A stretch of DNA of 64,000 nt from Ceratorhiza oryzae-sativae (taxonomy: Eukaryota > Basidiomycota > Agaricomycetes > Cantharellales > Ceratobasidiaceae): contig JARWMV010000015.1 in assembly GCA_030998015.1 (NCBI GenBank), positions 62,001-126,000 on the forward strand, read 5' to 3'. Shown here piece after piece: positions 24,130-34,179 of the stretch. The stretch's first letter is position 1; the number at the start of each line of letters is the position of its first letter. Position numbers and translations under genes: made by a program. Under the pieces are notes generated by a model. It ran no database searches. It was not told where the DNA came from and was given only the letters and a program-made list of their open reading frames with translations.

Positions 24130-24848
24130 CAAAACAAGGTCTGGTCAGGTGACACCAACAGACACGTGACCATCTGCCAGAAAACAAACAACAAAGCATG
24201 GGAATCACATGACCTAGCCTAGTCATGTGACCACCTGCCAGAAAACAAACAACAAAGCACAGGAATCACATGACCTAGCCTAGTCACATGAATATACGCT
24301 ATCCCCTAACTACCGGAGGGGTCGGAGAGGGGGCACCGACCGAAGTGGGGGAGCGGAGGCCCCGAGCGTAGCGAGGATCAAGGCCGACGCAGAGGAACGG
24401 ATGGGAGGGCACCCCTCGGAGATGCGTCACAAGGGAAAGACATACAAGGACAAGCAAGAAAACAAACGAGTCATGTGACATGAAGCGAACATGTGTCCCA
24501 AGCAGACAAAGAAAACAACAAGGTCACGTGACCCAGACAATGTCACATGATATGGCCGCTATCCCCTGAACTACCGGAGGGGTCAGAGAGGGGGCACCGA
24601 CCGGAGTGGAGGAGCGGAGGCCCCGAGCACAGCAAGGTTTAAGGCTGACGCGGGGGAACGGATGGAAGGGCACCCCTCGGAGATGCGTCATCACCAAAAT
24701 AAGGTCATGTGATCACAACAAATGCAAGACAGAGTCATGTGACGATCAAAACGGACCTTGCAGCTTATATAGACAAGCACAAGGCCCAAGATAACCTGCA
24801 CTCTCATGCTCTCTTCCCAGTCCCCAAATACCTCTAAAACTGTAAACA
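24130..24848. promoter_or_regulatory. Repeat-rich divergent intergenic region in element B
   Basis: Lies between the antisense gene and the Rep-like gene. A ~62-bp unit (…CTGCCAGAAAACAAACAACAA…) is repeated at about 24170-24295. A ~130-bp GC-rich block occurs twice (about 24299-24431 and 24556-24690). Each block has GGTCGG...CCGACC or a close version able to form a hairpin, and matching AGGGGT/ACCCCT motifs at its ends. Many CACATG/CACGTG sites are present. Organisation resembles a bidirectional promoter or origin-type region; I found no TAATATTAC-type nonanucleotide. Confidence 0.5.
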
Positions 24849-26030
24849 ATGCTAAGCGGAAATGGATTGAACGCAGCAACACCCCAGCCAAGCGGATCAA
24901 GCGAAGGGCGGAGGTTGGCGTCGCCATCGCCAGCGCCCTCAGTATCAAGCCGAGCCCCCTCGCCCACTTCTATGCGGCCTACGCCGACGGATCGAGGGTC
25001 CGAAGAGCTGACCAAAACCACGCTGGCCCCTTGGTTCCACGTCCAGACCAGGGCGGTGCTGCTGACCTGGTCGAAGCTACGCGATCAGCCCTCAAGTGGG
25101 CTCGTCACCCAATACAAGGCGTTCTGCCGCCAACGGCCAAATCATTGGGCGACTTTGGCAGTGGTGGAACGCCACAACCCCGAGGAACCAAACTACGACC
25201 CGGCCCAGCCCCTCCATGTCCACGCCCTCTCCATCAGTCAGGAGCGGAAGGGCGGCTGGAACACCCAGAACACCTGGTTCTGGGACTTCGAGGGGCAACA
25301 CCCCAACATCCTGCCGAAGGACCTCAAGGACGGACCAGGAGGCAACCCTGCAAGGGAGGCTTTCAACTACCTCTGGAAGGATGTTGGAGCTAACGGCGAG
25401 GAGGTAGAGGAGCTGATGGCGGGGGACCTGACCTTGGAAAGGTTGGAGGAAATCCTGGTGAAGGGAAGGGCAGGAAAAGGTCGAGGGCGGAGGTGGACCT
25501 GGAGGACGGGGTGGAGATTGTTGCCTCGGCAACAAAAAAAGAGTACTACAGGCATTCAAGTGCTGCGCCCCCTCCAGATGGTGACACGTGGAACTCAGTA
25601 CAAGCATATGCTGAGTACACGTATAAGGAGGACCGGGGATGCATGCCTGCAATCCCGTGGAGTTGGAAGTCCCAGAAGACCAGGCACATCACAGGGCGAC
25701 CAATGGTTTGCGGAAGAGGCTGAGAAGAGAGGGAGGGGCATGCGCCATCGCATCCTGGTGATCGAAGGCGAAAACAGGAACTGGGAAGACAGCGTATGCG
25801 CGATCCAAGGGCTCCCATAGCCGATGTGCAACGTCTGGAATGTGGGGAATCTGTCGGAGGACGCTGACATCTGGATCCTGGATGACATGGTCCAGTCAAA
25901 CAGGAAGTACTCGCTCAAAGCCCTGAGCCAGTACGAAGGCAGACTTCACAGGCAGATATGCTCATGTGAAGTCAATGAAGGTATGGCCGACGGTGATCCT
26001 GGGGAATAGCCGTCGCCATAATGAAGTGTT
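24849..26030 (+). pseudogene. CRESS-DNA-virus-type Rep (HUH endonuclease + SF3 helicase), broken
   Basis: ATG 24849. The endonuclease half is in one frame: motif I LLTWSK (25059-25076), motif II HVH (25215-25223), motif III YLWK with the presumed catalytic Tyr (25368-25379). The helicase half is split over frames: P-loop core TGKT only in the frame starting 25780, Walker B region DIWILDD at about 25866-25886 back in the first frame with a TAG just before it, and PTVILGN (sensor-1 type) at 25987-26007 in a third frame. The linker 25450-25720 reads best in yet another frame. So the gene has at least four frame changes and is not functional as sequenced. Motif order and spacing are those of geminivirus/genomovirus-like Rep; fungal genomes are known to contain such integrated genes. 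Its location inside an LTR element is the unusual part. Confidence 0.78.
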
Positions 26031-26216
26031 GGACGGACATAGAGGGGGAAGAAGGGGACTTATGGGTATCCAAAAACGTAGACTGGGTATACTCAGGAGG
26101 GAAGCCATTTTTTATTTTTCCTTAAAAAATAAAAATAAATTATCTTTGTATAAGCTGTTTTTACAGACCATGTGTCGAGAAGTAAGCTTAAACAAGGAAA
26201 TAAGCAAGGAGAAAGT

Positions 26217-26349
26217 AATCTCATGTAGCGTAGAGGTTAAGGGGTCTAGCCTGACTCATCATCTCCTAGCTGAGAAATTACACATCGAACGGAAGGTCGT
26301 TGGTTCGAGTCCAGCGCCCTTAACCTCCTCGATATATGAGATACCTTTT
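26217..26349 (+). other. tRNA-like stretch with Pol III box motifs
   Basis: A perfect B box GGTTCGAGTCC (26302-26312) with a plausible T-arm (GTTGG/CCAGC), an A-box-like TAGCGTAGAGG (26226-26236), and TTTT at 26346-26349. GGTTAAGGGG (from about 26235) pairs with GCCCTTAACC (26316-26325). I could not fold a normal anticodon arm, so it is more likely a tRNA-derived relic or SINE-like head than a tRNA gene. Confidence 0.4.
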
Positions 26350-26403
26350 AGAAACTTTTAGAACCCAGAAAAGAAACATGCCTCAAGATCCCCCAAGACA
26401 TGT

Positions 26404-26419
26404 CCAAAGGGGGGGATAA
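26404..26419 (+). other. Polypurine tract of element B
   Basis: CCAAAGGGGGGGATAA immediately before the 3' LTR; the expected primer for plus-strand synthesis. Confidence 0.8.
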
Positions 26420-27197
26420 TGTTATGACCCACCTAGCAGACATAACCTAACAACTGAATATTGTACAGATTTATGGCATTTTTCCCGAAGCGGAACAAAC
26501 CATAAACAGGATCATGTGATCTCGGCACTTACCCAATGATTAAGCGCCAGTGGTTACCCTGAACTCACTCCAGCATTTCTCTCCCATGTTACTTGGAGCA
26601 AGGAGCAAGTTGTCACGTGACCTCGGCGCTTACCCAACGATTAAGTGCCAGTGGTTACCCTGAACTAGCTCCAGCATTTCTCTCCCATGTTACTTGGAGC
26701 GAGGAGCGAGTTGTCACATGACCTCGGCGCTTACTCAGCAATCAAGCGCTGGTGGTTACCCTGAACTCACTCCAGCATTTCTCTCCCATGTTACTTGGAG
26801 CGAGGAGCGAGTTGTCACGTGACCTTGGCGCTTATCCAGCGATTAAGCGCCAGGTGCTTAAGTCCAAAAGTCACATGACCCTCAGACCTCGCGTGGCTCT
26901 ATAAGATTTGGAGCTGCACAAACTTAAGACAAATAATTACCTAACCCATAGTACTGTACATAACCTACACCTACTGCGGAGTGTGCTTAGATAATACGTC
27001 CACAGCCACCACAGCCACAGGTATATATAAGGAGGATAAAGCAAGACTGGACGCCTCAGCTTGCTTTATCTTGTCAACCACCATAGACCATAGCAAACAC
27101 TGTAACTAGAACACTCAATACATACTGCATAGCACCAAACCGTCAACGCAGCCACTACTTAAGTGCTCCACCAGGGAGCCTCCAGAGGGTCACAACA
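26420..27197 (+). repeat. 3' LTR of element B
   Basis: 778 bases, one 101-bp tandem unit longer than the 5' LTR. Other differences are mainly C/T and G/A at CpG sites. Ends GGGTCACAACA before the ATGAT duplication. Confidence 0.92.
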
Positions 27198-27202
27198 ATG
27201 AT

Positions 27203-29534
27203 GAACATGTCAGAGAGGTCTTGCATTGTCTTCAAAAAGCCAGCCTATACTGTGCCCTGGAGAAATGTGTCTTTGATGCCACTGAAGTTGACTACCCGGG
27301 GATAGTAGTGACCCCCCAGGGAATTAAAGTAGACCCAGCCAAGGTTGAAAAAGCCGCTGAATGGCCAACCCCTACCAACCCAACTGAAGTCCTGGAAGGG
27401 CTGGGGTTCACAAATTGGCTAAGGCACTTCATAAAGGACTTTTCAAAAATCACAAAATGTCTTTATGAATTAGTCAAGAAGGATGTAAAGTGGGAATGGA
27501 CAGAAGAAAGGGATTGGGCATGGAACTTATTGAAGCAGAAATTAAAGGAAGCCCCCCTCCTAATTCAGCCAGAGCCCAGTAAACCATTCATTCTGGAAAC
27601 AGATGCCTCAGGCTATGCCACAGGTGCTGTATTATTACAATATGGAGAAGACAGAATGCTTCACCCAATCTCTTATTACTCCAAAGCTATGGTTCTGGCA
27701 GAAAGGAATTACGACATCTACAACAAAGAAATGCTGGCAATCATAAAAGCCCTCAAACACTGGCATCACTTGTTAGAAGGGGCTGAACACCCAGTGAATA
27801 TCGTTTGCGATCACAAGAATTTGGAGTACTGGAAGACAAATTGGCCACTGAATGGCCAAGTCACACGATGGCACGAGTTCCAATCCACATTCGAATTCAA
27901 GATTCTATACATCGAAGGGGCAAAGAATGGCTGGGCAGACATACTCTCTAGGCTGTCAAGACACATCCCTAAAGAGGGGAGTGAGAGCCAAGCTCTGCTT
28001 GCACAAAACCAATTTTTGGAGTTAAAATCATTATGTATACAAGCAATCACACTGGACCATGACCTGGAACAACTCATTAGGGACACTATTCCAGGGGATG
28101 AGCACCTATCAAAAGTGCTGAAAGCCTTGGATGACAATGAGAAGGTCAAAAATTGGGAATGGGACAATGGACTCTTACAATACAAGGGCCAAATTTATGT
28201 CCCAAACAATAAGGAACTCCACAAGCTGGTCATCGAAAGTCATCATGATAACCCAGCAGCAGGACACCCAGGGCAGTTCAGAACATATGAATTGTTAAAT
28301 TGCAAATACATGTGGTCATCAATGAAAAAATCAGTCAACAAATACATCATGCATTGTGAATCCTGCATCAGGAACAAGCACAGCAACCAAGTTCCCCCAG
28401 GGCTCCTAAACCCAATACCAGCACCAGAAAAGCCTTGGGGAAGAAATCACCTATGACCTGATTACTGGGCTACCCCTGTCAGAAGGGTTTGATGCCATAT
28501 TTACAGTGGTCGACTGACTGACAAAAATGGTCCACTTCATCCCATGTCAATCAGAGGCCAGTGCTATGGATTGTGCAAATCTGTTCCTAACTTATGTATG
28601 GAAACTTCACGGATTACCATGGAAAACCATTTCAGACCATGGCCCCAACTTTGCATCCAAATTCTTAAGGCACCTGTATAAACAGCTGGATATAAAACCT
28701 TCCTACTCAACAGCATATCACCCCCAAACAGATGGCCAGTCTGAAAGGGCTAACCAAGTAGTGGAAGGGTACCTCAGACACTACGTGTCAGATCGGCAGG
28801 ACGACTGGGTCTCACTCCTACCCTTGGCTGAATTTGCCTACAACAATGGTGTCAATGCCTCAACTGGCAAATCACCATTCTTTGCAAACTATGGTTTCCA
28901 CCCAAGGTTGGCAGTTGGGGACAAGGAGGAACAAGAACTTCCTGTAGCAGACAATCATGCAGAATGGCTTCAAAAGGGCCACAATGAACTTAAGGCTGCC
29001 TTGGAAATATCAAATCAGAGGATCAAAGAATATTACGACCAGAAGCATCAGACCCCAGAAGCTATTAAGGTTGGAGACAAAGTCTGGCTCAACACCAAGA
29101 ACATACAGACTCAACAGGCCTCCAGGAAACTGGCCCACAAAAGAGTTAGACCATTCAAGGTGGTAGCACAACATGGCACTCATGCCTTCAAACTGGACTT
29201 GCCGATAACCATGAAAATACACCCAGTATTTCATGTTTCACTCCTGACCAAACATAAAGACAACCCTTATGGGCATCAGGTTCCTTCACCACCACCTGTG
29301 GTAACTCCTGAAGGGGAAGAAGAATTCAAAGTGGAACAGATCATAAAGTCATGATACAACAAAAGGTCTAACATCTTCAAATACTATGTCAAATGGCTTG
29401 GATATGACGAGCGACAATGGCTAACTTACAATGATCTGGTAAATGCACCAGAACTCATGGCTGACTATGTCAAGTCACACCCAAAGGCACCCCATGACCC
29501 CCATGTCTTGAAGGGGGGAAGTGTCATGAACTGA
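27203..29534 (+). pseudogene. Element A pol, 3' part: RT end, RNase H, integrase, chromodomain
   Basis: Resumes in frame exactly after the ATGAT duplication. RT thumb, RNase H (FILETDASGYATGAVLL; DHKNLEYW), H2C2 zinc region (GHPGQFRTYELL...HCESCIRNK), integrase core (VVD; ISDHGPNF; HPQTDGQSERANQ) and chromodomain (KVEQIIKS, then YYVKWLGYDERQWLTYNDL). Breaks: a 1-bp frame change at a GGGG run near 28438, TGA at about 28515 (CGA>TGA type) and TGA at 29352-29354 before the chromodomain core. Confidence 0.9.
29511..29521 (+). other. Polypurine tract of element A
   Basis: AAGGGGGGAAG directly before the 3' LTR TGTCATGAAC. Confidence 0.78.
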
Positions 29535-29897
29535 CATGCATATATCCACTCTATAATATTTTCTTGATTTATTACATTTTATGAGATCATTTCAAAAACA
29601 TACTTGCCTTTTACAGTATATCTGTGTCATGTGATTCAGGGGATGTTCTGGACCAATAACCGAGATGTATTTCAACTCTGATGTGAAATTCCGCAGTTCC
29701 GCAGTCACTTCTATTGCTTCTATCTCTTATCAGTCATGACTCACTGTACAGACTTGTTTGTTATGATGTGGCTCATATCATGTATATAAACCAGGTCAAG
29801 TTTGCAGAGGACTCCTCAAGAACTTGACCTCTCATCGAATACAAGTTCTTTTCTTTTCTTACTACTTTCCTTGCCACCTGACTTGTTGCTGTTGACA
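29522..29897 (+). repeat. 3' LTR of element A
   Basis: 376 bases, same length as the 5' LTR. Differences are clustered at CpG positions. The pol frame ends inside it (TGA 29532-29534). Confidence 0.92.
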
Positions 29898-29902
29898 ATA
29901 TC

Positions 29903-30051
29903 ATGCCTTCTTGCACTTGCCACAAACTCACAGGTTCAGTTGCCCTGGCCCACCACAGGACCAACAAGCTGTGTGTGATTTTTGTGTTGCAAGGCCCCTG
30001 CTGCCCCTAGAGCTTGGAGATGAAGTCAAATCTAATAAATATCCTCCAACA
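29903..30051 (-). pseudogene. MYND gene copy A, fragment 2
   Basis: Matches 40405-40551 of copy B (end of the MYND finger: the RYCSADC and CGKCK coding bases). CpG sites are largely TpG/CpA here. Continues fragment 1 across element A and is itself cut at 30052 by insertion 2. Confidence 0.82.
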
Positions 30052-31021
30052 TATTGCAATATGAGTCATGTAGTTATTGAATCATGTATAAGACAAGTCA
30101 GCAAGCAAGTCAAGTGACTGTGATATGACTTACTGTAACTAGTCACTGGTAGTATGAGCATAGTTCATGTAGTGACTTGGACAGTCCTTCTCTCAAGTAT
30201 ATAAGGCCACCTTTGGGCCTTGCAGTTCCTCATCCTTGTCGTGACCCTCTGGAGGCTCCCTTGTGGAGCACTTAAGTAGTGGCTGCGTTGACAGTTTGGT
30301 GCTATGCAGTATGTATTGAGTGTTCTAGTTACAGTGTTTGCTATGGTCTATGGTGGTTGACAAGATAAAGCAAGCTGAGGCATCCAGTCTTGCTTTATCC
30401 TCCTTATATATACCTGTGGCTGCGGTGGCTGCGGACATATTATCTAAGCACACTCCGCAGTAGGTGTAGGTTATGTACAGTACTATGGGTTAGGTAATTG
30501 TTTGTCTTAAGTTTGTGCGGCTCCGAATCTTATAGAGCTGCATGAGGTCCGAGGGTCATGTGACCTTTTTGGACTTAAGCACCTGGCGCTTAATCGCTGA
30601 ATAAGCGCCGAGGTCACGTGACAACTCGCTCCTCGCTCCAGGTAACATGGGAGAGAAACGCTGGAGCGAGTTCAGGGTAACCACCGGCGCTTAATCGTTG
30701 GGTAAGCGCCGAGATCACGTGACAACTCGCTCCTCGCTCCAGGTAACATGGGAGAGAAACGCTGGAGCGAGTTCAGGGTAACCACCGGCGCTTAATTGTT
30801 AGGTAAGCGCCGAGATCACGTGATCCTGTTTATGGTTTGTTCCGCTTCGGGAAAAATGCCATAAATCTGTACAATATTTGGTTGTTAGGTTATGTCTGCT
30901 AGGCGGGTCATAACAATCCTCTGTTCACACCTTTTATCTTCTGTCCTGTGTAATCCTCCTTGTAACTTAATACACCATTTATCTCATCTATTAACTGCAC
31001 TATATATACATTATTTCTATA
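30052..31021. repeat. Short unclassified insertion 2 (itself interrupted)
   Basis: About 290 bases once the nested solo LTR (30237-30915) and one target copy are removed. Flanked by CAACA at 30047-30051 and 31022-31026. Starts TATTGCAATATGAG, ends ATTATTTCTATA like insertion 1, and has a TATATAAGG box at 30198-30206. Resembles a small LTR; class not established. Confidence 0.5.
30237..30915 (-). repeat. Solo LTR of element B family
   Basis: 679 bases, reverse complement of the element B LTR, with two tandem 101-bp units. Perfect 5-bp target duplication ATCCT (30232-30236 and 30916-30920). No internal region remains. Confidence 0.93.
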
Positions 31022-31026
31022 CAACA

Positions 31027-31127
31027 TGATTGAGGTATGATACTGCAAATATGGGTGAAATTGAAACTCATGTTACATGTAGAAGAAGTCCTTGCCACCA
31101 CAAAACATTGCATTCTGGAGAGTAGTC
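31027..31127 (-). pseudogene. MYND gene copy A, fragment 3
   Basis: Matches 40557-40650 of copy B, continuing fragment 2 after insertion 2. Homology to copy B stops near 31127, so the rest of this MYND copy is gone. Confidence 0.8.
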
Positions 31128-31429
31128 TCACACAGGGAGGTTTCTGGTGGCTAAGACACAATTGTATTTATCTCAACTACAAAGGCAGAGAACTTGTATG
31201 TACTATAACTAAGACACAATCATACTACAAGGTACAGTCAGAATAATATACATGAGAAAGAAAGAAAAAATATAATACCTTTGCTGAACTACAAAAGTAG
31301 TTGTCAAGAGTGTAAGGATAGTGGTCACATGACTGCTTACAGTTGATATATGTGTCACCATTTTGATGTATGTTACTGAGTCTTGTTTTTTTACTACCAC
31401 TGTTGTTTACTCAAGTGAATTCATCTATG
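31128..31429. repeat. Repeat related to 3835-4035, then AT-rich spacer
   Basis: 31131-31320 resembles 3835-4035. The rest is AT-rich with no gene. Confidence 0.5.
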
Positions 31430-31953
31430 TGTCAGAGCCAATGAGCTGAACAGTAACACCTAACACTTGTGAGGCAAAGGCAGATCCAAGGGCTGTAATG
31501 CTGAGGATCACAACCACAACATCTAAGAGGGGACATGCAGTGAGGAGGATGGGTGCAATGACATGCAGAGGGGTTTCAGAAGTGCACTTGACCTTAGAGG
31601 TCTGGGCAGGGGCTGCTTGGCTTGGTGACCACACAGGTAGAAGGTAGATGTCAACAGGAGGTTGAGTTCTGAGGCTTAAGGCTCTTAGACTCTCCCTTAT
31701 ATATTCAATAGTGAGTCAGTACATATGAAATAGGAAGCCTATGTAAATTGTATGATAACAGAAATGGTGCCATGTCAACAGAATATTCTGGAACACATCA
31801 ACAATGGTCAACAACAACAAGGTCATGTGACTCAGTCAATTATTCTACACATATATCTGAATAAACAGGACTTGTCCATAAAGCAGAAAAATAGAGGTAA
31901 AATAAATTGTATTAAATTCAGATAATTTCATGCTCATGGTCTAGGCCATGACA
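31430..31953 (-). repeat. Solo LTR, family D, copy 1
   Basis: 524 bases. Reverse complement runs TGTCATGGCCTAGACCATGA...GGCTCTGACA. Flanks CTATG (31425-31429) and CTACA (31954-31958) fit a duplicated CTACG whose CpG decayed to TG on one side and CA on the other. Has a TATATAAGG box on the minus strand. Confidence 0.75.
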
Positions 31954-32056
31954 CTACATATATGCATTCTATCACTGCATGAAGCAATTAAGACTACTAA
32001 GTACAGTTTTATTGAGGGCAGGGCCCTTACATTTTTTTGAACACTACACCCATAGC

Positions 32057-32569
32057 TGTGATGGCCTAGACCATGAGCATGAATTTATTCTGATTTTATC
32101 TTATTTTATTTTCATTTGCTTTCCTGGTTTTTGGACAAGTCCTGTTTATTTGGATATATGTGTAGAATTGTTGACTGAGTCATGTGACCTTGTTGTTGTT
32201 GACCACTGTTGATGTATTCTGGAATATTCTGATTGACATGGCACCACTCTTGTAGATCATACAATTCTATATTTCACATGTACTGCCTCTTGCTGAATAT
32301 ATAAGGGAGAGTCTGAGAGCCTTAAGCCTCTGAACTTGACCTCCTGTTGAACATCCCCTCTACCTGTGTGGTCTCCAAGCCTAGCAGTTCCTGCCCAGAC
32401 CTCTAGGTCAAGTGCACATCTTACACCTCACTGCATGTTGTCACATCCTACCCTTTCACTGTGCATCCCCTTTTAGGCATTGCAGTTAGACCTTTGGCCA
32501 TCATAGCCTACAGGTCTACCATCGCCTCACCAGTGTTTGGCATTGTTGTGCAGGTCATCAGCTCTGACA
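32057..32569 (+). repeat. LTR, family D, copy 2
   Basis: 513 bases, starts TGTGATGGCCTAGACCATGA, ends AGCTCTGACA, with TATATAAGGGAGAGTC inside. No target duplication seen (ATAGC left, CCTTT right). The right side abuts a GPI18 fragment. Confidence 0.7.
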
Positions 32570-32700
32570 CCTTTGATCTGATACAGATAGTCCACAGGAA
32601 TGTAACTATTGACCAGCTTACTACAGATAACACTGGCAGCAGGAGGAAGTTGAGAAATTGTGCCATGGTCCAGTACTGTAAGAACCTGACATCCCAGTAA
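32570..32700 (-). pseudogene. GPI18 copy B, C-terminal-side fragment
   Basis: Matches 1855-1985 of the intact gene (coding for the VQSQYWDVGFLRYW-IPNF region) with frame-breaking changes and CpG losses. It is separated from the rest of copy B (35612-36969) by about 2.9 kb of LTRs. Confidence 0.75.
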
Positions 32701-32757
32701 TAGGATTCATCAGGAAAAACTGGGTTTTTTATAAATCAGGATTTCACAGATTATAGC

Positions 32758-34068
32758 TGTTATGGATCACTAACATTTTTCTATTATTTTAGTCTGCTCT
32801 GCCAACCTCAAGTGATGCCTCTGTAATTAATTTGTGAAATACTTAAATTTGTATGCACTCCAAATTGTACTATTTTGAGTTCCATTAAATAGTAAAAATT
32901 TCCCGCTTTCCAACGCATATTTTATTAAGTTTTTATGATAAGATTTCAGAGAGATACAGAGCTTGCAATATTTCCTCTTATCAGGAGATATTGATTACTA
33001 CATCACACCGCTCATATCTCAGCAACCGCTTACGCTATCAAAGCGATCTTATGCTCTATCGATAGCTAATCTTCGGCGGTATCTGCTGCCCGAAGATCGT
33101 CGCGATCCACCGGATCCTCGCGCCGGAATAGCCCGAAGATCATCAGAATCTTACTGGACCATCAATCAAGATCTAATGACTTCAGTGCATCAGGAGAGCC
33201 TTCCAAATTGATCCAGAAGCTTCTCTGACTCACTTTATGACTCACTGAGATGCAGCCTCCATTCATTACATGTATATACTATGATAATATGATCTACAAG
33301 CCAATAGCAGGTCTCAGATGCATCAATGCCTTTGATCCACACCCTGTCTTTACTCTCTTATCCTATACTGGGCTAGGGTGTACCCCAAGTATAGCAGTAC
33401 CCTCTTTTGATGATTGCACTGGCATGCATGTATCTATTTGGCTCTGGAATGCCCTCCTCAGGGTATAAAAGGACCTCCTCTGAGGCCCTTCCAGACCACC
33501 CCCCTCCACTCTTACTCAACCCTGACCAGTTATTGGTTTCTTTTCTCTTTCTATTTCTCTTGTCTATGGGTGATTTCTTATATAACTAGTACTGAGGAAC
33601 AAAGTACCATATTAGTTATATACTGTCTGATTCATTGTATCTTATATACAGAGATATATAAGGATACAATAGTGCCTGATTGAGCATGACATTAAGTACC
33701 AGCTATTAGAGGAAATCTAAGTACCTGTAGCTGAGGAAGTACACACATTAGGCAGCCCACCATCTATCCTATAAGCTATTGCTTAAGTCTAGTATTAAGA
33801 TTAGTATCAGTTAGTCCAAGCAACTAGGGCTGAACTACATTTAAGATATCTAAGGGAACCTGACCATAGTAGTCTTGCTCTTTATACCTATAAATTAGTC
33901 AGTTTACACTGTGAAAGATTAAGACTACCTTGAGTGTTACTTGATTGCATTGCAACTACTTTGAGCCTTCTTACTCTAGTCTAAGAAGTATTAAGTACAA
34001 TTAGTGTATACTAACATATCTACATTTGCTTAAGCTCTAGATATCCAAGTGTACCCTGACCCATAACA
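32758..34068 (+). repeat. Solo LTR, family C, copy 3
   Basis: 1311 bases, TGTTATGG...CCATAACA, perfect target duplication ATAGC (32753-32757 and 34069-34073). TATAAAA at 33464-33470 followed by a CT-rich stretch gives the plus orientation. Nearly identical to copies 1 and 2. Confidence 0.93.
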
Positions 34069-34179
34069 ATAGCAAATTTGTGTAAATTTGTGAAATCCAT
34101 TTTTTGTAAACCTGCATGTCTCCTGGGAGGCAGTTTGAAGATATGTTGGGGGGAATTTCAAATTGATTTATAGCTATAA

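Larger units (their letters stand above)
16466..27197 (+). mobile_element. Element B: cargo-bearing Ty3/gypsy chromovirus
   Basis: 10.7 kb, inserted in element A pol with a perfect 5-bp duplication ATGAT (16461-16465 and 27198-27202). LTRs are 677 and 778 bases; the difference equals one 101-bp internal repeat unit. Between pol and the 3' polypurine tract lie about 3.9 kb that ordinary chromoviruses lack: an ORF (22602-23423), an antisense spliced gene (24046-23490), a repeat-rich divergent intergenic region, a broken CRESS-type Rep gene and a tRNA-like stretch. A solo LTR (30237-30915) and a diverged relative (34180-34816) of the same family lie nearby. Confidence 0.93.
10847..29897 (+). mobile_element. 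Element A: Ty3/gypsy chromovirus with nested insertions
   Basis: Bounded by two 376-bp LTRs (10847-11222 and 29522-29897) with TGTCA...TGACA ends and a perfect 5-bp target duplication ATATC (10842-10846 and 29898-29902). Order: LTR, primer site, zinc-knuckle ORF, gag, protease, RT, RNase H, integrase, chromodomain, polypurine tract, LTR. Without the nested LTR (13937-15248) and element B (16466-27197) it is about 7.0 kb. The two LTRs differ at roughly 18 sites, almost all transitions at CpG. Stops in pol are CGA>TGA or TGG>TGA types, so it is old and inactive. Confidence 0.93.

Noticed and set aside
25092..25652. 186-residue minus-strand frame opposite the Rep-like gene
   Set aside because: Proline/leucine-rich shadow of the plus-strand frame, which carries the ordered Rep motifs.
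26217..26349. A true tRNA gene
   Set aside because: No acceptable anticodon stem-loop could be drawn despite the good B box.
33250..33468. 72-residue frame with ATG in family C LTR
   Set aside because: It overlaps the TATA box and is stopped at codon 2 in copy 2, so it is not a conserved gene.
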